A DNA stretch of 15,331 nt from contig CAZSGN010000037.1 in NCBI GenBank assembly GCA_964606415.1, positions 1-15,331 of the forward strand, given 5' to 3'. The position numbers and the translations under genes were made by a program. Source of the DNA: CAZSGN01 sp964606415 (lineage in GTDB: Bacteria > Bacteroidota > Bacteroidia > Bacteroidales > JBBRXJ01). The notes under the pieces are model-generated. The model searched no databases. It worked only from the letters and a program-made list of their open reading frames with translations, and was not told where the DNA came from. Positions 8,455-15,327 of the stretch are shown here, piece by piece; position 1 is the first letter of the stretch; every line of letters begins with the position of its first letter.

Positions 8455-8502
8455 ACCTAAGTTAAGTGGTTAAAGCATAGCGAACAATCGCTCAACTTAG
8501 GT
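8455..8502. promoter_or_regulatory. Inverted repeat upstream of the kinase promoter
   Basis: Arms ACCTAAGTTAAG (8455-8466) and CTCAACTTAGGT (8491-8502) pair at 11 of 12 positions across a 24-base spacer. A small alternative hairpin AGCGA-acaa-TCGCT (8479-8492) overlaps the right arm by two bases, so the two folds compete slightly. It sits about 34 bases upstream of the -33 element, a position suited to a regulator site; it could equally be a decayed mobile-repeat remnant. Confidence 0.4.
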
Positions 8503-8535
8503 AATACAGGTTTCCACAAATTTATTTAATACATC

Positions 8536-8566
8536 TTGCTAATTCGTTGAAAATGAAGTATATTTG
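8536..8566 (+). promoter_or_regulatory. Bacteroidota-type promoter for the sensor kinase
   Basis: The TATATTTG box at 8559-8566 fits the TAnnTTTG -7 consensus of the Bacteroidota primary sigma factor. TTG at 8536-8538 lies 20 bases upstream, at the expected -33 spacing. Transcription should begin near 8573, giving a leader of about 15 bases before the ATG at 8588. This is the clearest promoter in the window. Confidence 0.65.
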
Positions 8567-8587
8567 TAAATATTAATCTATTTTTCC

Positions 8588-9697
8588 ATGATGCGTCAAC
8601 CACAGTCAAACCAACATGAAAACAGGGAAATCCCCTTATTTGAATATATGCAGCAAATCATAAAAGGAATTCCCTACCAAGCGCTCATTATTGATCAATC
8701 ATATACAATACGAGCCAACAATGCCCGGCAAATTGAAGGAACCCCTGATCTTTTACCACCATCCGATCAGAAAGACACATTTTCTTTCCGGCACTGCCGC
8801 TTTTTAACAAACAAAGCATGCAATCTTGCTTCGCAATGTGATCAATGTCTTATTCACAAAACACTTCATCAAGTTTTTGAAGAAAATCAGGAACACACCT
8901 TTTTAACCTACTTATCCGAAAACCAAAACGACGATCATGCTGAAGTGATTGAAGTAAAAATAACCATTAATCCCATTACGCTAAAAAATGAAAAGTTCTG
9001 TATCCTTATCGTTGAAAATCAACAAATAAAGAGCCGTCAAATATTAATTGACCGGATCTTTTATCATGACATATTAAATTTAACCAATAATCTTAACCAG
9101 GCATTGGATTTAATCTCCAGTGAAAAAAAATACAATTCCGAACTTATTTATATGATCAAACGAATAGCTAAAAACATAGAAGAAGAGATTATTTATCAAA
9201 GAAACCTTGCACAAAGTGAAAATGATCAATATACCTGTAACCCATCTCCCATTCAAACCAGCCAAATTATTGATGAGATCATCGAAGATCATAGCATGAG
9301 CCAAAATGAAAATACCTCCAATCATCAAATAAAAAAAGCGCCAGACTTTTTAAAGACAGAAATTACCAGCGACTGGCACATATTAAAACGAATCTTAAAA
9401 AATATGGTTAAAAATGCACTGGAAGCATCTCCGGAGGGGAAACCCGTTATCATTGGTTGCCGGCAAATCAAAGATAATATCATCAGGTTCTGGGTCCACA
9501 ATCAGTCATATATTCCTGAAAACATACAGGAACAATTATTCCGCCATTCATTCAGTACCAAAGGAAATAACCGGGGCCTGGGTACATATAGCATGAAAAT
9601 ATTGGGTGAAAAAACCCTTAAAGGCAGGGTCAATTTCACCTCCGACCAGGAGAGAGGCACCACCTTTTTCATCGATTTGCCACTTGCCTGCCAATAA
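8588..9697 (+). CDS. Soluble sensor histidine kinase with four-cysteine PAS-like input domain
   Basis: A 369-residue predicted cytoplasmic kinase with no membrane segment. The N-terminal PAS-like part (about 20-145, GIPYQALIIDQSYTIRANNA) contains a cysteine cluster, C70-x7-C78-x5-C84-x2-C87, suited to binding a metal or iron-sulfur cluster. The likely phospho-acceptor is H160 in the HDILN motif. The ATPase domain runs from about 262 to 365. Its N-box is KNMVKNALEA (N272, N276), the F-like segment is LFRHSFSTKG, and the glycine loop is RGLGTYSMK. The usual Asp of the G1 box is Asn305 in FWVHNQSYIP; my recollection is that related HDILN-type kinases also have VHN here, so this need not mean inactivity. 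No response regulator is encoded nearby, making it an orphan. It converges on the ArsR-type gene, which argues against one operon. The signal sensed is unknown; redox, oxygen or metal is only an inference. Confidence 0.85.
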   Translation: MMRQPQSNQHENREIPLFEYMQQIIKGIPYQALIIDQSYTIRANNARQIEGTPDLLPPSDQKDTFSFRHCRFLTNKACNLASQCDQCLIHKTLHQVFEENQEHTFLTYLSENQNDDHAEVIEVKITINPITLKNEKFCILIVENQQIKSRQILIDRIFYHDILNLTNNLNQALDLISSEKKYNSELIYMIKRIAKNIEEEIIYQRNLAQSENDQYTCNPSPIQTSQIIDEIIEDHSMSQNENTSNHQIKKAPDFLKTEITSDWHILKRILKNMVKNALEASPEGKPVIIGCRQIKDNIIRFWVHNQSYIPENIQEQLFRHSFSTKGNNRGLGTYSMKILGEKTLKGRVNFTSDQERGTTFFIDLPLACQ

Positions 9698-9729
9698 TTT
9701 TAACCTCAAATTGAGCAATTATTCCTTTT

Positions 9730-9749
9730 CCTTTCAGATTAAAGGTTTT
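9730..9749. terminator. Possible weak bidirectional terminator
   Basis: CCTTT-cagatt-AAAGG (9730-9745) followed by TTTT (9746-9749), in the 80-bp gap between the convergent kinase and ArsR-type genes. The stem is only five base pairs, so this is tentative. Confidence 0.25.
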
Positions 9750-9777
9750 CACTCATACATCATATAAAATCACTGCA

Positions 9778-10119
9778 TTATATACAATTCCGCATGCATT
9801 CAATAATGTTTGCCAATTTATCAAACTTTAAATAATAAAAAGTATTTTTCCCTTCCCGCTGAGATGATAACACTCCTTTATCTTTAAGTATACCCAAATG
9901 ATGAGAAGCAGTTGATTGCTCTATATCAAGAAGTTGATGAATTTCTGTTACAGTAAGCTTTTTACCGTCTTCCAGATAGTTAATAATGGCAATACGCATA
10001 GGATGGGCGATAGCCTTTAACATATTTGAAGCTTTCTCAAGCTGTTCACTATTTAATGTTCCGTTCATAGCCGATTGTATAAATAACTTAAATTTCGTAC
10101 TATTTATATATTCTATCAT
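9778..10119 (-). CDS. ArsR-family winged-helix transcriptional regulator
   Basis: A 113-residue regulator (96 residues if it starts at Met18, ATG at 10068). The winged helix-turn-helix is clear: LKAIAHPMRIAIINYLE (about 34-50), TVTEIHQLLDIEQSTASHHLGILKDKGVL (about 56-84) with the DNA-reading helix at QSTASHHLGIL, and the wing SSQREGKNTFYYL. The classic ArsR/SmtB metal motif (ELCVCDL-like) is absent; its place is taken by TVTEIHQLLDI. Two cysteines remain at the C-terminus (C108, C112), so thiol or metal sensing there is possible but unproven. Homologues I recall begin close to the NSEQLEKAS segment, favouring the shorter start, and residues 1-17 are atypical. An inverted repeat overlaps the long start codon, as an autoregulatory operator might. 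No metal-resistance gene is adjacent, so the target is unknown. Confidence 0.85.
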   Translation of the reverse strand: MIEYINSTKFKLFIQSAMNGTLNSEQLEKASNMLKAIAHPMRIAIINYLEDGKKLTVTEIHQLLDIEQSTASHHLGILKDKGVLSSQREGKNTFYYLKFDKLANIIECMRNCI

Positions 10120-10129
10120 CTATTGATAG
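10113..10129. promoter_or_regulatory. Inverted repeat at the ArsR-type gene start, possible operator
   Basis: CTATCA-tctat-TGATAG is a perfect 6-5-6 dyad overlapping the upstream ATG (10117-10119) of the regulator gene. If translation really starts at 10068, the dyad lies about 45 bases upstream, where an autoregulatory operator would be expected. Confidence 0.35.
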
Positions 10130-10281
10130 CTGAAGAATCAGTCAATAAAATGACAATCAAATTAATCTGTTCTTAAAAACAATTCTCCTTTTTTATTACT
10201 CCGCAGAATAATTTAGGCTATCTGATTACATCAGAAAAAAATTCCATCAGTAAATGCAAATATATAAATAAATTATTATGA

Positions 10282-10302
10282 TGACATGTGATCATTTTGT
10301 CA
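10282..10302. promoter_or_regulatory. Dyad TGACA-N11-TGTCA, possible regulator site
   Basis: TGACA (10282-10286) and TGTCA (10298-10302) are perfectly complementary and extend by one A/T pair on the outside. The right arm also pairs with the more distant AATAAAATGACA at 10144-10155. The spacing of about two helical turns suits a dimeric DNA-binding protein. It lies between divergently transcribed genes. Confidence 0.35.
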
Positions 10303-10382
10303 TTTTATTCTTCCCGCATAAAAAGCGATAGATTTACACTGATTTCAACAGGCTGAGAAGCGGAGATTGTATTAATCAATAA

Positions 10383-10404
10383 ATATTGTTATAAAAAACA
10401 ATAT
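10383..10404. promoter_or_regulatory. Perfect 8-bp AT-rich hairpin upstream of the polyprenyl synthase
   Basis: ATATTGTT (10383-10390) and AACAATAT (10397-10404) pair perfectly across a 6-base loop. It lies about 50 bases upstream of the candidate -7 box at 10455, so it may be an operator. No T-run suitable for a terminator follows. Confidence 0.35.
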
Positions 10405-10487
10405 AAAACGACCAATCAAATAAAGTAAAACCCTACCCAAATCGTAGAATTTATTACATTTACATATACAAATTAGACGAAGCCTTC

Positions 10488-11462
10488 ATGAACACATTAC
10501 TTCAAATAAAAAAACCCATCCAAAATGAGCTGGAGACATTCAACAAGGATTTTAAAAAAGTTTTAAAATCCCGTGTTCCGCTGCTCAACATCATATTAAA
10601 TTATGTAGTGCGAAATAAAGGAAAACAAATCAGGCCTTTATTTGTTTTTTTATCCGCCCGCCTTATCAATAACATTCAACAATCAACTTATACAGCAGCC
10701 AACCTTGTAGAACTATTACACAATGCCACTCTGATTCATGATGACGTTATAGACGAATCCTTTGAGCGACGTAACTTTTTCTCGATCAATGCTTTATGGA
10801 AATCAAAAGTAGCTGTCCTGATTGGCGATTACCTCCTGGCAAAAGGCCTGCTACTTGCCCTGGATCATAAAGAATATGAGCTTCTCCACATCGTTTCAGA
10901 TGCTGTAAGAGAGATGAGTGAAGGAGAAATTCAACAAATTAAAAACATCCGGAAAAAGAAAATAACAGAAGAAGAATATTTCGAAGTAATCACAAAAAAA
11001 ACCGCTTCATTAATATCAGCCTGCACGGAATCCGGAGCCCACTCGTCCGGAGCCACAAAAAATCAACAAGAATTAATGAAAAAATTTGGTTTACACGCGG
11101 GAATTGCTTTTCAAATTAAAGATGATCTTTTTGATTATGAACATAAAAAGAACCCGGGTAAACCCAGGGGTAATGATATCAAAGAAAAAAAAATAACCCT
11201 TCCACTCGTCCATGCATTAGAAGAAGCACCTGTTCAAGAACAAAACAAAATCCTTTATCTACTCAGGAAAAAAAATCACAAGAATAAAACCATTAACATG
11301 GTGATCGAATTTGCGCATCTTTATAAAGGAGTAACATATGCCAAATCCAAAATGCAAGAACATGTGTCGCTGGCCATCGAATACCTGCATCAATTTCCTG
11401 AAAACGAAGCCAGGCAATCACTTGAAGATTTATTGACATACAGCATTAACCGCGAAAAATAA
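10488..11462 (+). CDS. Long-chain trans-polyprenyl diphosphate synthase
   Basis: A 324-residue trans-isoprenyl diphosphate synthase that adds isopentenyl diphosphate units to an allylic primer. The first aspartate-rich motif is DDVID (D85, D86, D89) followed by RR at 94-95. The second is DDLFD (D212, D213, D216). GKQIRP (45-50) and GKPRGND (224-230) are the usual substrate- and magnesium-binding segments. The residue five before the first motif is a small alanine (A80 in LLHNATLIHDD) rather than an aromatic, pointing to a long-chain product. In Bacteroidota that would normally be the menaquinone side chain (inference; IspB-like, but chain length is not readable with certainty). Cytoplasmic or membrane-associated, complete, and transcribed alone; it converges on uvrC with a 128-bp gap. 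Confidence 0.93.
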   Translation: MNTLLQIKKPIQNELETFNKDFKKVLKSRVPLLNIILNYVVRNKGKQIRPLFVFLSARLINNIQQSTYTAANLVELLHNATLIHDDVIDESFERRNFFSINALWKSKVAVLIGDYLLAKGLLLALDHKEYELLHIVSDAVREMSEGEIQQIKNIRKKKITEEEYFEVITKKTASLISACTESGAHSSGATKNQQELMKKFGLHAGIAFQIKDDLFDYEHKKNPGKPRGNDIKEKKITLPLVHALEEAPVQEQNKILYLLRKKNHKNKTINMVIEFAHLYKGVTYAKSKMQEHVSLAIEYLHQFPENEARQSLEDLLTYSINREK

Positions 11463-11590
11463 ACCCCATTTCACCTAAAACGCTTTTGCCACGTTAGAAC
11501 ACTTCATCGCAAATCCCTCATAATTAAAAAACTAAAAAAGCCATATTTCGCTTCACTCATATCGCTCAACCTGATTAATATAAAACATAA

Positions 11591-13384
11591 TCAACAATGA
11601 TTATTATTAAAAAACTGCCAAACCACCAAGCCTTTTTTAATACCAATAACATCCTGTAAATCTTCTAACTTAGCTTTTTTAATTAAATCAATACTTCCAA
11701 ATTTAATTAATAACTTTTGTTTTAACTTTTCGCCAATACCAGGAATATGATCGAGTTCACTTTCTAAAAACTGATTAGATCGTAAATGACGATGAAATTC
11801 AATTCCAAATCGATGTGCTTCATTCCGGATATGCTGAATAACTTTAAGCGATTCTGCCTGCTTACCAAGAAACAACGGCAAAGATTCCCCAGGTTTAAAA
11901 ATTTCTTCTAATCTTTTAGCAATACCAATAATAGCCACCTGTCCAGCAATATCAAGTTTTTCAAGACTTTTCACTGCAGCATTCAATTGCCCTTTACCCC
12001 CATCAATAACAATTAACTGAGGTAAATCAACATTATCATCTAATAAACGTTTATACCTTCGATAAACCACCTCTTCCATCGAAGCAAAATCATCCGGCCC
12101 GGATACCGTTTTAACATGAAAATGCCGGTATTCACTTCTGGCCGGCTTTCCATTGCGAAAAACCACACAAGCAGCAACGGGATTTGAGCCTTGCAAGTTA
12201 GAATTGTCAAAACACTCAATATGAGCAGGTTGATCATGAATATTTAATTCATTTTTTAACTGTTCAAGCAATCGATGGTTCCGTTCATCCGGATTCCGGG
12301 TATATTTACGTTTTTGATTTTCAAGAATAAAATAATTTAAATTCCTTTGAGAGAGCGTTAATAATTTAAATTTGTCGCCACGTTTAGGAACAGTAATCTG
12401 TGCGCCAGGGATTTTATCTTCAAGCATAAAAGGCAGAATAATCTCCCGTGCACTGCTATTAAAACGCTCCCTTAGATGAACCACAGCATAAGCGAGAAGT
12501 TGTTCATCATGCTCATCAATTTTCTTTTTTATTTCGACGGAATGAATTTGCACCACCGCTCCCTGTATCACACGCAAAAAATTCACCCAGGCTTTATCCC
12601 CTTCATTGATAAGAAAAAAAACATCCACATCAGCAATATTAGGATGCACAATGGTTGACTTACTTTTATACTTTTGCAGCAAAGCGATTTTCTCTTTAAT
12701 CTCCTGGGCCTGTTCAAATTGCTGATTATTTGCCAGATTTTTCATCATATCCTGCAAATAACGAATCACTTGCTGAATATCTCCCTTAAGAATCTTTTTA
12801 ATTTGCTCAATATCCTGATTATAATCCGCTTCAGACTGAAGATTTTCGCACGGCCCTTTACAATTCCCTATATGATATTCGAGACAAACCCTACATTTAC
12901 CTTGGTGAATATTTTCAGCGGACAAATTATATTTACAAGTCCGTAACTTATAAAGTTTACGCACCAGGTCCAATAAAGTTTTTACAGTTTTTACCGATGT
13001 ATATGGTCCAAGATAAAAAGAACCATCATTCAATTTATTCCTGGTAAAAAACACCCTGGGGAAAGGTTCATTTTTAATACATATCCAGGGAAAAGTTTTA
13101 TCATCCTTAAGCTGAACATTATACTTCGGCTGATATTGTTTAATTAAATTATTTTCAAGCAATAAAGCATCCGATTCATTATCAACAACAATATGACGGA
13201 TATCGTGAATATTTTTCACCATCACCCGTGTTTTGTAATTACCGGGATTTTTTTGAAAGTAAGAAGACACCCTTTTTTTAAGATTCAATGCTTTACCAAT
13301 GTATATAATCTTCCCTTGTTTATCAAAAAATTGGTAAACACCAGGCTTATCAGGCAAGTTAGCAAGCAAATCCTTAAACGCCAT
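11591..13384 (-). CDS. uvrC: Excinuclease ABC subunit C
   Basis: A complete 597-residue UvrC, the nuclease that cuts on both sides of a DNA lesion in UvrABC repair. The N-terminal GIY-YIG domain (about 10-95) has GVY (15-17), YIGKA (28-32), R39 and the metal-ligand E77 in LLLENNLIKQY. A cysteine cluster (C150, C164, C167, C175, with C179 nearby) follows, as is usual in UvrC. The UVR motif that contacts UvrB lies at about 210-240. The C-terminal RNase H-like nuclease has D393 (CFDNSN), D461 (VIDGGKGQL) and H524 (NEAHRFG). Helix-hairpin-helix DNA binding is at about 543-582 (IPGIGEKLKQKLL). It starts 9 bp after the ade stop, so the two are probably one transcript. No truncation or missing catalytic residue is seen. 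Confidence 0.98.
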   Translation of the reverse strand: MAFKDLLANLPDKPGVYQFFDKQGKIIYIGKALNLKKRVSSYFQKNPGNYKTRVMVKNIHDIRHIVVDNESDALLLENNLIKQYQPKYNVQLKDDKTFPWICIKNEPFPRVFFTRNKLNDGSFYLGPYTSVKTVKTLLDLVRKLYKLRTCKYNLSAENIHQGKCRVCLEYHIGNCKGPCENLQSEADYNQDIEQIKKILKGDIQQVIRYLQDMMKNLANNQQFEQAQEIKEKIALLQKYKSKSTIVHPNIADVDVFFLINEGDKAWVNFLRVIQGAVVQIHSVEIKKKIDEHDEQLLAYAVVHLRERFNSSAREIILPFMLEDKIPGAQITVPKRGDKFKLLTLSQRNLNYFILENQKRKYTRNPDERNHRLLEQLKNELNIHDQPAHIECFDNSNLQGSNPVAACVVFRNGKPARSEYRHFHVKTVSGPDDFASMEEVVYRRYKRLLDDNVDLPQLIVIDGGKGQLNAAVKSLEKLDIAGQVAIIGIAKRLEEIFKPGESLPLFLGKQAESLKVIQHIRNEAHRFGIEFHRHLRSNQFLESELDHIPGIGEKLKQKLLIKFGSIDLIKKAKLEDLQDVIGIKKGLVVWQFFNNNHC

Positions 13385-13393
13385 AACAACAAA

Positions 13394-15016
13394 TTAATCC
13401 ACACAAGGAGAAATATAATCAAACAATGAAACATCAAATAATCCCTTAGGCCCAATTTTAAGTTCTGGGATCACAATTAAACCCAAAAAAGATAAAGCCA
13501 TAAAAGGCGCTTTTAATGTTGAGCCCCAATCCTTCACAACGGCATCCAACATTTGATAACGTTGTGCTACGAAGGATAATTTTTGATCAGCCATAATCCC
13601 GGCAACAGGCAAAGGTAAAAAATATTGATCATCCCCGCTAACAGCAGCCAGTCCCCCTTTACCATGAATAAGCAAATTGATCACTGTCAACAGATCATCT
13701 TCAGAAGCACCAACAGCAATAATATTATGACTATCATGCGCAACCGAGGAAGCCATAGCTCCCTTTTTCAAACCTGTATTTTTAACCAATGCAACTGAAG
13801 GAGGCATCGATTGATAGCGATTAACCATTACAAGTTTAAGCACATCAGCATCAACATCTATCGCCAAACGGCCATAATTTTTATCATAATGATGCACCAA
13901 ATGATCGGTAAAAAGATCCCCCTCCCGGACACCTATTGCTCGGACAGACTGTGCGTTGCAAGGCACCTCAATCTCATTTAGGGTGATGAGATCACACTTA
14001 AACTGATTAACAGCTATACTTTCCATCTCAAAATGAATATCATGTCCTTGCTCGTACACACAAACGCCATTAACAAATGTATTTGCAATAATCATCTCAT
14101 CCAGATCATCAATCACGATAAAATCTGCCGAATCATTTACTCGTAACAATCCATTAGTAAGTCCATAATGTTTAACAGGATTGGTTGTTGCCGTATGAAT
14201 AAGTTTTTCAACCGGAATTCCACGCTGGATACCTTTTTTAATAATCAAATTAATATGCCCGGATAATAAATTATCCGGATGAATATCATCACAACAAAGC
14301 ATGACCTGGTCAGGAAAATCATCAATCAAAGGCGCCAATTCATCAAAATTACGTGCAGCACTGCCTTCCCGTATCAACAATTTCATTCCTTTTTTAATTT
14401 TTTCAAGTCCTTCCTGGTAAGATGAAGCTTCATGATCTGTTTGCACCCCAGCCTTGATATACTTATCCAAGTCCTTTCCTAAAAGACCAGGAGCATGCCC
14501 ATCAACAGGTTTATTAAGACGATGCGCATCATTAATTTTTCTTAAAACATCAGGATCATCATGCAATACACCAGGAAAATTCATCATTTCTGCGAGGAAC
14601 CACATATCCGGGGAATCCAATAAATCTTCCACCTCTTGTGGACCTAAGACAGCACCTGAAAAATCATAAGGAGCAGCAGGCACACAAGAAGGCACACCAA
14701 AATAAAAATAAAACGGTGCTTTTTTTCCATTCTCAACCATAAATTCAACTCCCTTTTTACCAAGCACATTAGCAATTTCATGAGGATCAGAGACCGTAGC
14801 AACAGTCCCATGCGTCAAGGCTACTTCGGCGAAACGAACAGGCGTAACCATACTGCTTTCAATATGCACATGCGCATCAACCAATCCCGGTAAAATATAT
14901 TGATCAGGCACATCCTGGCAAAGTCCCCTTTTAATAATGATACCATTTTCTATTTCGAGAAAGCCATTCTCAAATACCATCTGTTCACTATTAAAGATTT
15001 TTCCTTCTACTTTCAT
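13394..15016 (-). CDS. ade: Adenine deaminase
   Basis: A 540-residue adenine deaminase of the amidohydrolase superfamily, converting adenine to hypoxanthine and ammonia in purine salvage. Metal-binding motifs are H49 and H51 in GLVDAHVHIESSM, H174 in VDGHAPG, H195 in TDHEAS, and the acidic pair D243-D244 in CCDDIHPDNL. The C-terminal Ade domain carries AHDSHNIIAVGASEDDL (426-442) and GGLAAV, which separate Ade from other amidohydrolases. The length is slightly below that of typical family members, with no domain missing. It is the first gene of the ade-uvrC pair. Its start lies 28 bases from the parS-like palindrome (15045-15060), so its promoter must overlap or flank that site. I see no clear purine riboswitch fold in the short leader. 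Confidence 0.95.
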   Translation of the reverse strand: MKVEGKIFNSEQMVFENGFLEIENGIIIKRGLCQDVPDQYILPGLVDAHVHIESSMVTPVRFAEVALTHGTVATVSDPHEIANVLGKKGVEFMVENGKKAPFYFYFGVPSCVPAAPYDFSGAVLGPQEVEDLLDSPDMWFLAEMMNFPGVLHDDPDVLRKINDAHRLNKPVDGHAPGLLGKDLDKYIKAGVQTDHEASSYQEGLEKIKKGMKLLIREGSAARNFDELAPLIDDFPDQVMLCCDDIHPDNLLSGHINLIIKKGIQRGIPVEKLIHTATTNPVKHYGLTNGLLRVNDSADFIVIDDLDEMIIANTFVNGVCVYEQGHDIHFEMESIAVNQFKCDLITLNEIEVPCNAQSVRAIGVREGDLFTDHLVHHYDKNYGRLAIDVDADVLKLVMVNRYQSMPPSVALVKNTGLKKGAMASSVAHDSHNIIAVGASEDDLLTVINLLIHGKGGLAAVSGDDQYFLPLPVAGIMADQKLSFVAQRYQMLDAVVKDWGSTLKAPFMALSFLGLIVIPELKIGPKGLFDVSLFDYISPCVD

Positions 15017-15044
15017 TCTTGAAATATTTAAATAAAAAAATCAT

Positions 15045-15060
15045 TGTTCCACGTGGAACA
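15045..15060. other. parS-type ParB (Spo0J) binding site
   Basis: TGTTCCACGTGGAACA is a perfect 16-bp palindrome. It differs from the widely conserved parS sequence TGTTTCACGTGAAACA only by a symmetric T-to-C/A-to-G pair. The same TTCC/GGAA version is known from Pseudomonas parS sites. ParB clamps load at such sites and spread to organize the origin region and recruit SMC. No parA or parB gene is in the window, which is normal because parS sites are scattered over the origin-proximal chromosome. It lies in the ade upstream region. Confidence 0.8.
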
Positions 15061-15225
15061 TCATAAATATGTTTAACTTAAACCAATTTACATAAAAAAG
15101 TACATGAAGCAGGTATCATTGGCTTTAAATGAACAACATAAAGACCCAACCGTATATCTCAACACATCCTCAAAAATAATAAATGTGGTTCTACCCTTAT
15201 TATAATGGTTAAAATATTGTTGTGC

Positions 15226-15249
15226 ATGTAGTTTAAATGTAGTTTAAAT
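15226..15249. repeat. Short tandem duplication (11-bp unit, about 2.2 copies)
   Basis: The unit ATGTAGTTTAA is repeated head to tail, and the start of a third unit (AT) follows. Each unit includes GTTTAA. Copies are identical, suggesting a recent slippage event. Function unknown. Confidence 0.6.
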
Positions 15250-15279
15250 ATTGCGTTTTTTGATTGATGCAATATCGTT

Positions 15280-15327
15280 GCTCATTTTGGGCAAACAATT
15301 TCCATTAAAATACAACCCAAATTGAGC
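15280..15327. repeat. Inverted repeat at the right edge of the window
   Basis: GCTCATTTTGGG (15280-15291) and CCCAAATTGAGC (15316-15327) pair at 11 of 12 positions across 24 bases. The words resemble, but do not equal, the CCCAAAATTGCTCATTT core of the 121-bp repeat. This may be the start of a related element continuing outside the window. Confidence 0.45.

Larger units (their letters stand above)
8227..8587. other. Divergent intergenic region between queD and the kinase
   Basis: No gene is seen. This 361-bp region must drive both queD (leftward) and the kinase gene (rightward). On the minus strand a TAACTTTG box (8288-8295) fits the TAnnTTTG consensus for queD, but I see no TTTG at the expected -33 distance. 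The rightward promoter (8536-8566) and an inverted repeat (8455-8502) are listed separately. Confidence 0.5.
10120..10487. other. Divergent intergenic region between the ArsR-type gene and the polyprenyl synthase
   Basis: No gene is seen in these 368 bp. It contains a perfect 12-bp inverted repeat at 10144-10155 (AATAAAATGACA) and 10298-10309 (TGTCATTTTATT). It also contains the dyad TGACA-N11-TGTCA (10282-10302), the small dyad TCTGA-ttaca-TCAGA (10221-10235) and an 8-bp hairpin (10383-10404). A TACATTTA box at 10455-10462, about 25 bases before the synthase ATG, is a near-consensus -7 element. Confidence 0.45.

Noticed and set aside
9300..9697. Kinase declared a dead enzyme because of Asn305 in the G1 box.
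   Set aside because: The N-box, glycine loop and phospho-acceptor region are intact, and my recollection is that related kinases share VHN, so inactivity cannot be claimed.
8588..10119. Kinase and ArsR-type regulator as a two-component pair or operon.
   Set aside because: The genes are convergent, and an ArsR protein has no phospho-receiver domain.
10221..10240. TCTGA-ttaca-TCAGA followed by an A-run, considered as a terminator.
   Set aside because: On the plus strand the run is A rather than T. Read on the minus strand the T-run precedes the stem. Neither fits an intrinsic terminator.
12674..12946. A 90-codon plus-strand frame antisense to uvrC with a hydrophobic-looking product.
   Set aside because: It is an antisense shadow over the conserved UvrC cysteine-cluster and UVR region; Phe/Leu/Ile-rich composition is expected from the complement of Lys/Glu-rich coding.
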